DNA of 64,000 bases from Collybiopsis luxurians FD-317 M1 (lineage: Eukaryota; Basidiomycota; Agaricomycetes; Agaricales; Omphalotaceae): NCBI GenBank assembly GCA_000827265.1, contig KN834763.1, forward strand, positions 836,129 through 900,128. The letters are read 5' to 3'. The position numbers and the translations under genes were made by a program. Below are positions 44,580-57,565 of this stretch, in pieces. Every line of letters begins with the position of its first letter. The first letter of the stretch is position 1. Below the pieces are notes generated by a model, which ran no database searches, was not told the origin of the DNA, and saw only the letters and a program-made list of their open reading frames with translations.

Positions 44580-47500
44580 ATGCCCGCCGCTACCACTTCA
44601 CGCTCTCGCAAACCAGGTCTTTCTGTAGACGCGAAACCTACGAAGAAACCCACCACAAAGTCTCGCGCTCCCCCCAAACCCGTTTCCGATACAGAAAAGC
44701 TTGCAGCTCACCTCGCAGAAACGTTAACAATTGGCGATGGCTCGAGGGGTAAAGGAAAGCAAAAGGCCTTGTCTATTGAGGAGCAGAGGCTAGAAGCGAT
44801 GAGAATGATAAATAACGCGTCTCAGAAGCTTTCTGCTCTTGTTCAGAGTGGTTGGAAGAAATCATCTGACCAGGCCAAAACAGAACCCGCGGCAGGGGCA
44901 CACGACGCCAGTAAATCTGCCGCAAAGCATCTAGCTGTCCTCAGGAAACTTTCGACTAGCGATTTGAATGTCGAGAGGGCCGCAGTGAGCATCTTGGGTA
45001 AACTCGTCGCGTTGGAACTGGTGCGTTGCTGATAAATCTGCATCGAGAGGTACTAACTCTGCTGAAAATTTAGTTCGAGCCCGCATTGACTGCTCTCGCG
45101 GATATTCATCCTCGGCTGTGTGCATTGGTTGGCGAGCAAACCGGGAACTTGCTTTCAATACCGAAACCGGAACCTCACTTCAAAAACGACATCGTGCTAT
45201 TAACATTAATATCAACCTACTTGTTCAACGCAGTCCTCATTCAAATCCATACACATCTTTCAAAATTTTCCCAGAATTTATCAAACGGCAATACGCTACT
45301 CGAATGGATATCTTACTGTTCATCTTCTGGTTTACCCGCGAAACACTTGGACTCGATCCTTACAAAGATCTATTCGGTTCTTATGAAGGTTTCGGAAGTC
45401 AGTATCACCTCAAATGATATATTCAAGATTCGAATGTACGCCCTGCGAGGGTTAGCGCATACGACTCCCGGAATAGTCCAAAAGCCAGACAGCCTTTGGG
45501 ATCAGGCATGTAAAGTTGCCGGAGCGTTTTCCAACACTTGTAGTTCCGACTCGATTTCTCAGGCGGCCCAAACAGTGGCGACAGCTTTCCTAAAGCTCGT
45601 TACGATCTGCGAGATGCGTCCCGACTATGATGTGTTTGTATCTGGCAAAGGATTCGCGACATTCTGCGAAACTTGGATTGGATTCGCTTCCAAGGTGTGC
45701 TCCGATGCTTCTTGCTCGCAATTTCCCCGGTTGATGTTTTCCTCAGGCAAACGACGCTCAAGTATTGGACAAGATTGCGACGCTTATGCGTCGCGACTCA
45801 CCAACGTCTTTGACTGTCCCACTGGATTCCGCCAGTACTTCTCCTATCCCCTCCGACAATGGCGACCTTATGCGGCGAGGAACGCGCATATGTGCTGCGT
45901 TTGCCCAGCTTCTGACCGTTCTCGATCATGAAGAAGATGAAGCAATGATTTCGCGAATTCAAGATGTTCACAACGCGCTGTCTAATCCCCATAACAAGTC
46001 GACTGTGATGACCTTGCTTCAGATGTCATGCGACCTTGACGGGGCAGAAGGTCGGGATAAAGATATAGCACGTATTGCAGGAAAGGTCGACAGAGCGTTA
46101 GGAAGGGCCAGGAAGGCGTGCTTGGACAAACTCGAAAAGATTTTGAGCAATATTATCAGGGAGGAGCTCATCAAACTTTTGGAGACAATGATCTCAGTAT
46201 ACGAGAGTGCGATACAAGTCGTGAGTCATCTATGTCTTTGCTCCAGGCATGTCCCTCATCGAGCTCATTTTTGCAGACAAACTCTAATGATCACTTCACG
46301 CATGTGCTCGACACGTTGTTTTTTCTTTCTCGCTCTATTTTGCATATCCCGGATCCGAGGACGTATGGAACTGCTTATGACCTCCTCGCTAAAGCGGTTG
46401 AAATTCTGTCCTTATCGACCTCCTCATCTTCTCTACTTCACCGTTCTTCCCCTGCTTCCACTCTACGCTCCGATCTCATTCGTTGTACGTCTGGTGCCTT
46501 TTATTTCATTGGAGGTTCGCTTTACCAGGCGGAACGGTATAGCTCAGCTATTTCCTTTGTCAAAGAAGCGTGTCGACTGGGAGACGCCGCAATCGTAGAG
46601 AGAGAGCGATGCAAAGATCATTGCGGGTGCGAGGAAGGCCGGACGGAGAAGGATACAAAATCTGATTCATGGAAACAACTGGAGGATCAACTGTGGCGGA
46701 GATATCAAGTGCTTGCGGCGTGTTATCTGAAGATTGGTGATCGGAGAGTAAGCGATTTCCTGACTCTTAAGTGCTTTGTTATAGACTTTGACTTGATGCA
46801 CACAGCTGGCCTTCGACACTCTCATCCTTTGCGTCGATACATTTCCCTACTCTGCCTTTGAAAAGTCCGTCAACAAGGTTGTATTCCGTAGCCTTTCGGG
46901 CATTTCGCCAGCGGTGAGAGAGCTTCAAGGTGTTGTCGAAAAGCTGACGCATCTTGGGGTGTGCGAATTGCTGTTATCAACAAGGGACGTATCTTTAGAA
47001 TTGAAGAAGTCACCCGGCACGGCTGCGCCTGTATTAGGGGTTCTTATGGAATGGCAGATTCAGAGTCTTGAAGGTAACCGATGGAAAGCGAGTGTTCGAA
47101 ATGTCTTGGCCGATCTTCTCTTGAAAACGCTGAATATGTACAGAGACGGACGAATGCCCGTCCGGTCACTGAGAGTACTTGCCAAAGTTCTAGAGCTCGC
47201 GTATCATACCCCATTGGATGAGCCGATTTGGAATAAACTTGGCTGGCTTTCGTTGGAGCGTATTGAAGATGAAATGAAGGAAATAACTGCTTCAAAGGTG
47301 ATGCTGTAGTGTTTGCTTTTCTTTCCAATCAACTGAAACAATGTACACAGGATTTGGGACTAGATGCAGATCTGTCTCACTTTCGGAGTGAATATGAGGC
47401 GTCGATTCATCTGTGGCTCGCTCTACTTGCGCATCGTCATTCGGACTCTAATCAAGTCGCATTGGTCGGTAATCACACAGGGGCAGCCTGTACAATCCTA

Positions 47501-50500
47501 TGTGCCTTATCAAGTCCAGCGACAACCAAAGAATCCAGCGACGCTCCTGAAAACCCACTTCCTGATCAGTCATCTGCTGCCAAAGTGGAAAGTAGGAAGC
47601 CCTTGAAGGGGTCGAAAACTGTGGTGGTGAGAGCAAAGGGAAGATCGGGATTGTCTTCCCGGGGAAGGTCTGCGAAAACTCCTGTCACACCCAAACGCAA
47701 AGTCGTAGCTCGTGAGTTGTTAGAGAGGTTTACGGTTTATGCCTAGAACTAAAAGTATCTCCTGCAGGCACGGAAGACATCCCGCCTTGTTCTTCTATGA
47801 CAATGGCTTCCGTTGAACCACGATCCTTGGAATTCGATTCCATGGAACTGCTAATGAATTTACTTCGTATGCACCTGTATTATGTTTGACATTGTCGTCC
47901 TTCCTAATTTTGTAATATTTTCCAGAATTGTCCTCACATGTTTTAGGCATGCTGTCGCTAACTGTCCCCAAAATAAAGGTCCTGGATATTTGGCGAAAGT
48001 TTGGACAGCGATCCCTGGGTGAAAACAGTGATCGTAAGCTTTTGATTCACTTTCTGAGTAGAGACGCTAATAGCCATTCTCAGGCTACCTATCGTCATCT
48101 TCGGAGCTCGCTCTCGAGTACCTTAAACTCGGGAAGGTAAAACGAGCTAATAAAGTGTTGAATCAGGCTTCCAGTACTGCTCAGAGCAGACTTGTGTCCG
48201 ACGGCGCTCGAGCAATTTTCTTCTTGACTCTCGCCGCATGTTGCGCTTATGATAACGATGTGAAACAAAGGTACAACTGAAATATCTCTAATGTTGTGCG
48301 GCTATTGAGTTGGAATTACAGCATCAAGTTTTATCAACAAGGGTCGATTCTAGCGGGAAGCGGCGAGATTCCCAGTAAGCATGCATCCGCGGCGGAGAAG
48401 ATTCAAGCGCACGTAAGTCGTATTGAACAGACTGCTTTCGCCTATGAAGTATTCGCGTTGATACAAAATGCGCGAGTGAGTCGATTTGTGTGCCCTATTT
48501 TTTAATTGAAACTCATGTCACCTACTATTATAGAACAATGTTTCGGATTCCCTCGATGCCCTGTTACAAGCTCTGCGTTTGTGGAACCGTGCGTTTGAAT
48601 CTCTCGCGCGCCTGCAGCCGCCAACTGCGAAAGTCAAGCCTAGAGAGGAGTCTAATCCATTTGAGGCTTCATCTCCAAAAGAACTATTGTCAACGCCCAC
48701 GACCTCTCAAATTTCTCAGGAAGCTGCAGCTCCGCAGAGCGAACCTCCATTTCGTTCGACAGGCAATTACACGCAACGCAGGAGCTTATCAACTGGGTTG
48801 GAATGGAGAGTTAGCCAGAGACTCTTGAGCACTTTATTTTCCCTTTTTCGTGCGTATCTCGAGCGCGGCTCTCCCAGGGAAGCTCAATACTTTGCGGAGC
48901 AGGCAAAGGCACTCTCTCAGTCGCTAAATGCGCCTGCTGGCGTCTGCCGGGCGCTTGTCAAGAGTGGGGAAGTAAAACTATTTCAGGGTTTGCTCAAGGA
49001 GGGATCTGAGCACTTCGAGGAGATCGAACAATGGGTCAAGATCGGTGCGACTGAAGTTGACTTGGCTGAAGTGTACCAGCTCAAGGGTGACTTGGAACAA
49101 AGAGGCTTCATGATAGCGGACGCTCAGAAGCACTATCAAGATGCGATGGAGGTGATCGAGAGGGTGGATAGAGAATTCAGTCTCTTAGATGGCACTGAAT
49201 TTGGGTGCTTTTATTTTGTCGTTTGCTTTTGAAGTTCTTTACTCATCCGCTTTACAGACCACGTTTATCTATGGGAACGAGTAGCATCTTTGGCACCCTT
49301 TTACCGGATCTCTCCGCCCAGGTATTATCTCGATACGGTTGGATGCCATTTTGTCTTATCACCGTCCACATTTTTTTGACCGTCATATTAGCTTGGTTAC
49401 TTCGGGCCGATAGGGACAAAACGTTCATGGAGCTGCTCGAAAAGTTTGATTCAATGCCTTCGACTTCGACAACTCAAGTGCGTTTATTTTCCTATATAAC
49501 GCTCAGCGCTTAAAATTATCATCATCAGTCGCAAAAGCTAAGTCTATTTGCGAGACTAGCACTTCACGATGTGTATCAGCATAGTCGATTTGACATGTTC
49601 TTGAGTTCAATTGGAGAAACCGGTAAGTTTTGAGTTGACTTATCCTCCTATCCATCTCAGGTATTTCAGCGATAGCCCTTTCAGCTGGGTCAAACAATTT
49701 AAACTTATCGTTGGCCTCGTCGTCGATGGAGATGGCGAAAAACTTAGAGCACGCAGAGCAGCTCTTTTGGTCCTACCTTGGTGCCTTAGGGAGGAAAGGA
49801 TATGCTCCTGATATTCGAGCGGCAGCAATCTCTATCGCAATAATTAAAATATTCCAAGCCTCGTTAGGAAGAGGTGATCCTCGAACTCCGCTGCTCACTG
49901 CAGGTCTACTGGGTAAGCATCGAGTATGAGATAAATTTTCAAGCTGTTCATTCCGCCTGCGACACACAGATGCTTCTTCCTCACTCACTTTACGGAATGA
50001 GTTACTCGAAGCCATTGCAAACAAATTTCCGGTAATTCTTCGTCACGACGAACTGGAATGGCCGAGACTCTCTGATTCCGGTGTCCCCTTGCCTCATGGT
50101 TCGGAGCACCAAGGTTTGGATGAGAATTTATCAGAGGAATCTTTGCTCAAGCGGTATTGGGCGACTGTCAGAGACAGATACCAGTCACATGCTATCAATG
50201 CTGAGACCTTGACTTTGTCAATGGTTTCCGAATTGCCTCGGAACTGGACAGTCGTTCACATTTCCATCACTGAGGATAGGAACACTATGTTCATATCTCG
50301 TCAGCGGGGGGGCGGGCAAGCTCAACCCCTTGTCTTTTGCGTGCCGCTAAAGGGTAGGAGGGAGGACGAAGACGACAAGCATCTCACGTTTGAGGACGCG
50401 CTTACCGAAATGAATGAGATTGTTCGCCTCAGTAATGAAACCACAAAGGTTGCATCATCTATTCGGCATGACCGACAAGCTAGAGCTCAGTGGTGGAAGG

Positions 50501-51905
50501 AGCGGGGAGCGCTCGACACTCGCCTTCGGGAGCTGTTGGAAAATATAGAATTCTGTTGGCTCGGTGCATTCAAGGTCGGCGTATTCTTCTCTTTTATTAT
50601 GCGATCCTGACTTTTTCATTATACCTTAGACCATTCTTTCAAAGAACCCTCATTTGTCCCTTGAGGCAATCAACAGCTTTCGTATACAGTTTGATCGAGT
50701 TTTTCAACGCGGGCTACGATTACAGGACAGGAAAACAAAGGAGCGGGCACTAGGTCATAAAAAAAAACCCTCAGAGAGCTGGACCACTCCCAACCGAGTA
50801 ACTCTTGACGATGCTCTAGTTGAATGCTTCTCCACTCTTACACCAGATTGCCGAGATGAGGAACTCGAGGACTTGGTATACTTCATTCTCGATTTATACC
50901 AATTTCATGGCGTTCCGGTCGCCATCGCGGAGGTTGATATTGATCAAGTTGTTGTTGACTTGCGATCTGTCATTGAGGAACATGCTGAAAAAGTGGGGAG
51001 TGTCGGGCATGGTCGTAGCGGTGCATTTGGCTACAGGAGTCGGGATCACGATGACGAGCACCTGTTCTTGGTCCTAGACAAAAATGTTCAAGGTTTGCCC
51101 TGGGAAAACATTCCTATCTTACGAGAGAGGAGTGTAAGTCGGATTCCAAGTGTTTCTTTTCTGCTTGACCGAATCCACTACTCACGTCTTCGACAATCGG
51201 GAGACGACGGTCACTTTGATCGTGCCGTTGTAGATCCCCAAAAGGCCTACTACATCATCAATCCAAGTGGCGATCTGGATCGGACGGAAGAGCGATTCAA
51301 GCCCTGGCTTAAGGAAATGGAAAAATCTGGATGGCAGGGTATCTCGGGTCGTGCACCTAGCGAGCTTCAATTTCTCAATGCCCTAGAACAAAAAGATCTT
51401 GTAGTGTGGGTTCATTCTTCTAGTAAAAGAAATACGGCTGAACTGGTTCATAGCTACTTTGGACATGGTGGGGCAGAACAGTATGTACGGTCTCACAAGT
51501 TGCGAAATCTCCCTCGCTGCGCCGCCGTTATGCTTTGGGGCTGTTCCTCAGGTGCACTTCGAGATATGGGAGATTTTGATCGAGTCGGCACTCCCTTGAA
51601 CTACATGCTAGCTGGATGGTTCGTGTTCTTCTTTGAGTTCTTCTTCGTGTCTCATAGCCTTGCCCAGCCCCACATTAGTCGCCACTCTATGGGATGTTAC
51701 CGACAAGGACATTGATGTCTTTTCACAGTCGGTATTTGACAAACTCAACATGTCTTCCGAATCAATATCTAAATGGCCTTTAAAATCGGAAAATCATACT
51801 CCCATGTCGGTAATCCAGGCAGTGGCAGAATCTCGAACGTCGTGCAAACTCAAATATCTTACTGGTGCGGCTCCTGTCGTGTACGGCATTCCTTTCTATC
51901 TGTGA
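44580..51905 (+). CDS. ESP1: Separase (cohesin-cleaving C50 protease)
   Basis: Separase cuts cohesin at anaphase onset. ATG 44580 starts MPAATTSRSRKPGLSVDAKP; a long, weakly conserved helical-repeat region with TPR-like stretches follows over more than 15 exons (for example LSKFSQNLSNGNTLLEW and AQKHYQDAMEVIERVDREFS). The catalytic domain is diagnostic: FLVLDKNVQGLPWENIPILR, RIPSVSFLLDR, VVWVHSSSKRN, SYFGHGGAEQYVR with the catalytic His, MLWGCSSGALRDMGDFDRVG with the catalytic Cys, and LVATLWDVTDKDIDVFSQSV. The stop is TGA 51903-51905. It lies 119 bp downstream of POLD2. At about 7.3 kb it is the largest gene here, in keeping with separases of about 2000 residues; many internal exon borders remain approximate. 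Confidence 0.93.
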
Positions 51906-52045
51906 AATTGCTGGATTTGTTATATTTGTTATATGTATATGAACATGTATATGATTAGACTATGCTATGTACAATTTGTGTGCGGAATCGAGGGCGACTG
52001 AGACGCGTCTGTCGGTGTCACGATGACGCGTTACACTCCATCTGG

Positions 52046-54326
52046 ATGACCATCATCCCCGCGATATTTGCTACGGCCTTTAGGCTCGCTTCAGTTATTT
52101 TTCTGAGAGTTGTAAGTTTTAAATTGCAATCAAACGCTGCTACTAAGGCCTACCTGTATACAGATCCCTTCGCCTATTCTCCAAAGTGCAATACCAGCCC
52201 TTTTATCGTTATACCTGCTCGCTGCCAGCCGTCCTGCGAAACCGACTCGAAATGTCAATCCAGCCATTGCGGTCCTGTTCTCGCTTAGGACACCTTCCCG
52301 AATTTTACGATGGGTCAATATCTCCATAAACGCCATCCTCTTCTTTTGCGTTTTGGATCTCAGTGCTTCGTCCTATTTTGACCATGCGACCGACGTTATA
52401 TTTTCACGAATCGGTGCAATATCGGATTCCATGGTCAAAATTTCCGTCAGATATCCCAACCTCAATGAAACCATTCATGTTGTCTGGAGAGAGTCCAAGC
52501 CTGGGGCAGTTTGGAGGAAAGGCCCGGTTCTAGAACTGCAAGCGGAAAATGATTGGGTAGACACTGTTACGCTTTCCGGTCTTTGGCCTAGCACGGCTTA
52601 TGAATGTGTGTCCTGGAATATTTCATAAAGAGTCGCGTTAATTGTCCTGCTAGATGCTCTCGCCGGAGACAACTCTTCTCTGCTTGGTTACCCCCTGACT
52701 TTCCAAACATTTCCTGACCCTCACCTTCCCGGCGGTACTCATCTACGCTTCATAACTTCATCCTGCATTCTTCCAAATTTCCCCTATGCTCCTCTTCAAA
52801 GGCGCAGAATCAAAGGATTTGACCTTCTTGCAGACTACCTTTTCCCTTCTCTTCCAGCTGCCCAAACTGACAATATAACCCAAGATTCCAGTACTATGTC
52901 TACTGAACCCATCCACCTTGAGACTGCAAAAGCAAAAACTTCGATTCCCGCCTCCTTTCTCCTCTTTTTAGGTGATTTCATCTACGCTGATGTTCCCGTT
53001 TATTACGGAAACACCCCGGAGAGCTATAGACGATTGTATCGAAGGAATTATCAGAGTCCCAGCTTCAGAAGGATATACGAAAGGCTTCGTGAGTCCTCCT
53101 AACCCCTTTTGAGACATTATGCTGATCAGACCCTATAGCAATTTTCTATGCAATGGATGACCATGAAATAATTAACAACTTTGCTGGAGCTGCCAATGAC
53201 TCAACCCAACCTTATCCCGCTGCATCCAATGCCTTCCAGATCTATAATGCTAATGGAAACCCGGCGCCTTCAGCATCGACTGCGAAACTAAATCATACAC
53301 CACAGTACTACGACTTTCGCTACGGCGACGTTGCCTTTTTTGTATTGGATACTCGAAGATATCGCTCTTTCCCGACCGATGCCCCTGAAGAAAAAACCAT
53401 GCTTGGAGAAGATCAATTGGCCAGACTGCTAGACTGGTTGGGCAAGGTAAGTATACGGTACAAGTTTACACAGTGTATCCTGAAACCTTGCTTAGGTGAA
53501 TAACACTGCTACATTCAAGTTCATTGCATCGTCTGTTCCTCTCACCTCACTTTGGGGTCACGATGCGCAATACGACTCATGGGCTGGGTTCATGAGGGAA
53601 AGGGACATACTCTTGGATGCTTTACACAGTGTACCAAACGTATTTGTGCTCAGCGGTGATCGCCACGAGTTTGCCGCTGTTGAATATGTTGCTCCCGCTG
53701 AATCAAACTTTGCAGTCACCGAATTCTCTACAAGGTTTGTGTCTCGTTTGAGTGTACCTGCCCATGTTAACGTAGTTTAATGCAGCCCGCTCAGCATGTT
53801 CTATATTCCATTTGTGCGTACTCTTAGCATGCAAAGCTCAGAGGTCGTTGCAAGGATAAGGACGGAAAGTAATTTATCTTCCTCGGGTGCATCCATTACC
53901 GCAACTCCAGATGGGTCCAACGCTCCGTCTGACTTGCAAGAGAATATCCCTTCTGCATCTATCTCCGAGAAATTTGACGAGCCCGAGCTTGAAACGAAAT
54001 CCATTATCGAAGAAGTCCCAAAGGAGCAGGTGATCAAGTATCTTCCTAATGGCAATTATAAGTGGTCCTCGATAGAAATTGATACGCGAGATTCTCAACG
54101 ACCTACTCTGAAACTGGAAGTGGTGATCGACGGAAAACCTGGCTATCGGTACGTCGTCATGTCTTACCATTCGATTGGCGCTTATTCTCTGACTATGGCT
54201 TTCAGCTATGAAGTGGTTGGTACTCCGGTGAAATTGCAAGGATCCACTGCACTGGGAGCATTTGTTGCCTCCAATATGAAGGATATTCTTAAAAGGATAG
54301 GAATGCAACCTAGTAAGTGGTTCTAG
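52046..54326 (+). CDS. PhoD-like metallophosphatase with N-terminal membrane segments
   Basis: Predicted alkaline phosphatase D family enzyme. ATG 52046 (MTIIPAIFATAFRLASVIFL) opens with a hydrophobic segment; more follow after the first intron (ALLSLYLLAAS, INAILFFCVLDL), so it is probably an ER or vacuolar membrane protein facing the lumen. A fibronectin-like N domain (DSMVKISVRYPNLNETIHVV, SGLWPSTAYE) precedes the metallophosphatase core: LRFITSSCILPNFPYAPLQR, LFLGDFIYADVPVYYG, YAMDDHEIINNFAG, FFVLDTRRYRS and NVFVLSGDRHEFAAVEY; GDFIYAD, DDHE and GDRHE supply metal ligands. A polar insertion (about 53870-54000) separates the last strands. The stop follows MQPSKWF at 54326. Several introns. 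Confidence 0.86.
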
Positions 54327-54534
54327 ATAGACGAGATCGATTCGGTGTCGAAATACATTGACTGTTGTACATCGAAGCGGGGAGATAGATTTGTACAATA
54401 CCTCATTGTTATTCATATCTATACTATCTTCATTTCGTCCCGTAATGTTAGTCTGAGCTCAGGCAATAGGTGCGCTGAAAATGTAAAATATATTACAATG
54501 ATGTCGATATGATACATGAGGAGTATTCAACCTC

Positions 54535-55472
54535 TTAACCGCGTCGCAAAGCATCCAAACGAGCCTGTAAAGCATCTTCATCTGATAAAACAGCTCCGCC
54601 CCCTCCGCTCCCTGAACCGCTGTTGTCGCCACTACTGTTGAGTGCACCAGCTGTCTCGCCCAATGCAACTGGTTGTCGAACAGATTGAGCTGAGGCGGAG
54701 ACCAGACCGGTAGGAGCATCAGTGAGCTGAAAAGAGAGAATAAGAATATACAAAAGATGATTGTGAAATATCTTTACCTGCTGCGATAGAGAAACTCCAA
54801 TTTCATCCAGTACTTCCTTCAAAATCTTGTCGCCTTCCTCTTCCTCGTCCTCTTCATCATCCATCACATCGTCTACAGCGTCAGACATCATCTCCTCCTT
54901 CATATCCATCATGGAGCTCTCCTTCTCAAATTCAGTCATGATGCGTTGTATGGCAGGTAAATTCATGCCACGATTCATAGCGCCCATCGCCTGCGGGAGG
55001 TTGTTTTGAGTCAGTTGTGAATCGACAGTCGGGGAGAACGCACTCGGGTAGCACCTCTCATTGCATCGGCCATTTGTTGATTACTTCGCAGAGTTTGAAT
55101 TCGAAGTCCAACGGCTTGCAATTGGGTCCTCATCTGGTAGAATTTCTGAACGTAACGTCTGGTCCGAACGAGATCTTTGGCCATAACTTTACATGCATTC
55201 TAATGAATAAAATTATGACTTGCGAATAAGCGGAAGGAGCAAGCATACCAGCTGACCAGCCTTTGCGCTCTTCTTGATGTCCATAATGAGCTTTTTTTCG
55301 CTCTGTTCGAGCTTGGCCCGTTCACGATCAAGTTCACGCTGCGCTTTAGCGAGGGAACGCTGGTGCTGGCGTAACCGCTCAGCCGGAGTGACTGAACGGC
55401 CAAAAAGGGTTTCCTAGTTGATTATGAGTTGTGGAGGAAGAAGGATTGTTGGTGACCTACGATGATGTTCAT
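54535..55472 (-). CDS. VPS2: ESCRT-III subunit Vps2 (CHMP2A)
   Basis: Core ESCRT-III subunit that polymerises on endosomal membranes and recruits Vps4. The first exon is only MNII (ATG 55472), then ETLFGRSVTPAERLRQHQRS, REERAK-type basic helix RELDRERAKLEQSEKKLIMD, IKKSAKAGQ, VMAKDLVRTRRYVQKFYQM, LQAVGLRIQTLRSNQQMADA and MRGATRAMGAMNRGMNLPAI. Acidic helix DAVDDVMDDEEDEEEEGDKI and LKEVLDEIGVSLSQQ follow. The C-terminus has a Ser/Gly-rich linker and DEDALQARLDALRRG, a MIM1-type motif bound by the Vps4 MIT domain. Stop TAA 54535-54537. Five exons. Basic N-terminus and acidic C-terminus are as expected for the family. Confidence 0.96.
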
Positions 55473-55807
55473 GGTCAAAGGACGATATTACGAGCGCTAA
55501 ACTGATCTCATTGACCAACTCAGAAATGAAACAGATTTACTGAGCATCCAAGAACTTAGTGTCTGACCATCTCAGGACAGATCCTAATTTTCAATAACAA
55601 TATCCAGTCAATTTGCAAAGTCGCAAACCATGACAGCCGATGGTGGTAAGGAGGCCAGAGGAAAGATAGGATATAAGAGATTGCAAATTGAGCAACGCGA
55701 TTTGTATCGCGAGTACTTGAAAAAATTATGCTATCTTACAGGGTATGTATAATACAAGAATTTGTCCGGAATATCTAACGGTTCACGTAAAACGAATATC
55801 GAAAGTT

Positions 55808-57520
55808 CTAATACTGCGGGAACAGTCAGAATCGAACCGATCTCTGAAAGGGATTCGGAAGGTAAAAATAGGTACTCACCCTGACCTGATACCCTCCACT
55901 CGCTTTGGTAAGATAGCGAACCCACTTGATACTGTGATAGTTGGACTTTTCGAAAACCTTGAGGAATCGAACGATTAGGCCGGAGGCGGTGAACATTAGA
56001 ACCTAGGAATAGCAGAAGGTAAGCAGCGAAAAGAAAGGAAGCGAGAAAAAAGGATTGCACCTGAAAATCAACATCGATTGGTGGACGTGCCCATACTTGA
56101 CGAGTTGTTGTGCTGGTGAGACGAGCTAGTGCGCTGAATGAACATTCTTGACCTCCTTGAAGGCGAGAAATTCTGGACGGACATGATTTAGTTCACTAGC
56201 GACAGATGATTTGATTGGAATACATACTTCCAGACTATAACGTTCTCCGCAGGGACGTATTTAGCTTTTCCGGTGCCCACGTTGGCGACGTCTACATCTG
56301 TTGTGTTCAGAGGAGTGGGGATTCGAACGACGACGTTCGTCGCGGACAGTTTTGGTGAGAAGGTTGTTTTGAGAGTTAGATCATAAGAGACCTGCATCGA
56401 CGTAATTAGAGTAGAGGAAGACGCTAATGCAGCTACGAACCTTGGTGGTACCTATTTCCGCCACGGCAGGAATGACTTTGATTGGTAGCTTGATGTTGCT
56501 CGTTGCTCGGTATCGCATCAATTCGAATTCACCATCAGGTGGGATGAATGAAATTGAACGGTCCGCGTCGAAGTCGTTTAGACGGACGCACTGGTGGAAT
56601 TGACAGTCATCCAGTTCGACGGCGTCAGATGGAGATCCGCCACGGTCGCCTAGACCAGAAACGGCACTCCCGCTCGCGGGGCCTCGGTCAATGACAAGCT
56701 TGTCGTTTAAGCCGAATTTACACTCTGGGGTACCGGATAAGTATGCACGCATTTGAATGTGTCCGTCGACGTCCGCACGGAGAGTAGTGCCTTTTGCACT
56801 TCCCATAAAATTGACAACTTCGACGACGTCTACGAATGCCTCATTTTTCTTGTACTTTACATCATCTCCGTTTCGCCGCCAAGAAGTTGCGCCGGTTGCT
56901 TGAGCGGTTATGCGGGAAGAGGTTTCGGCGGAAGGTTGGGAGGAAGACGAGACGACGGATTCTGTGGTTATGTAGGTTTTGAGAGTGTCAATTTCAGAGT
57001 TTTGAGGATAGCCAAAGTCGTTGATTTCTATGGATAAGTTATAATCGGTCATATAAGAAAAGAGGAATGTACACACTCACCATCAACCAGTTCGTAAACA
57101 ACAACGAAATTATTCTTAATGGATTCTTCGTCCATTTTACCAAAATAAGACTTGCAGATATTGATAAAACGATAGGCGAACTCGAAGACGAGGGCGGCGT
57201 TTGCATTGGTTTTCGTGACGCAAACGACATAGAGGTTGTTTACACGGACATGAAAGAAAGAAGTAGAGCCAAGAGTGATAATTGGAGAGCGGACGTCAGG
57301 GTTGGATACGACTTGAATGCGAAAGACATCTGCTATTGAGCGTCTTGTTGGGAGAAGGATGAGTTTACTTTGAGTAAGGCAGACGATTGCTCACTTGAAA
57401 TCTGTTCTGTACAATCTGGAAATGAGTACTTCGCCTTTCTGATTGAATATAAAGAAAGCCTAGAAAACAATTGAAACGAATTGGAGATGAACACAAAAAC
57501 TTTGGCCTTACAGAGATCAT
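55808..57520 (-). CDS. APM4: AP-2 clathrin adaptor complex, mu subunit
   Basis: Medium chain of the endocytic AP-2 adaptor, which binds YxxPhi sorting signals. The first exon is MIS (ATG 57520), then AFFIFNQKGEVLISRLYRTD, RSIADVFRIQVVSNPDVRSP, STSFFHVRVNNLYVVCVTKT, NANAALVFEFAYRFINICKS, YFGKMDEESIKNNFVVVYEL, and INDFGYPQNSEIDTLKTYIT. The MHD-type signal-binding domain includes SWRRNGDDVKYKKNEAFVDV, VEVVNFMGSAKGTTLRADVD, FIPPDGEFELMRYRATSNI, LTLKTTFSPKLSATNVVVRI, VLMFTASGLIVRFLKVFEKS and IKWVRYLTKASGGYQVR. The final exon adds a single Tyr before TAG at 55808-55810. Eight or so introns. Divergent from dynactin p150 with 45 bp between ATGs. Confidence 0.95.
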
Positions 57521-57565
57521 TGCAAAGGAGTAACCGGTAAACGCCCAACAAGCGCTCTCTCATCA

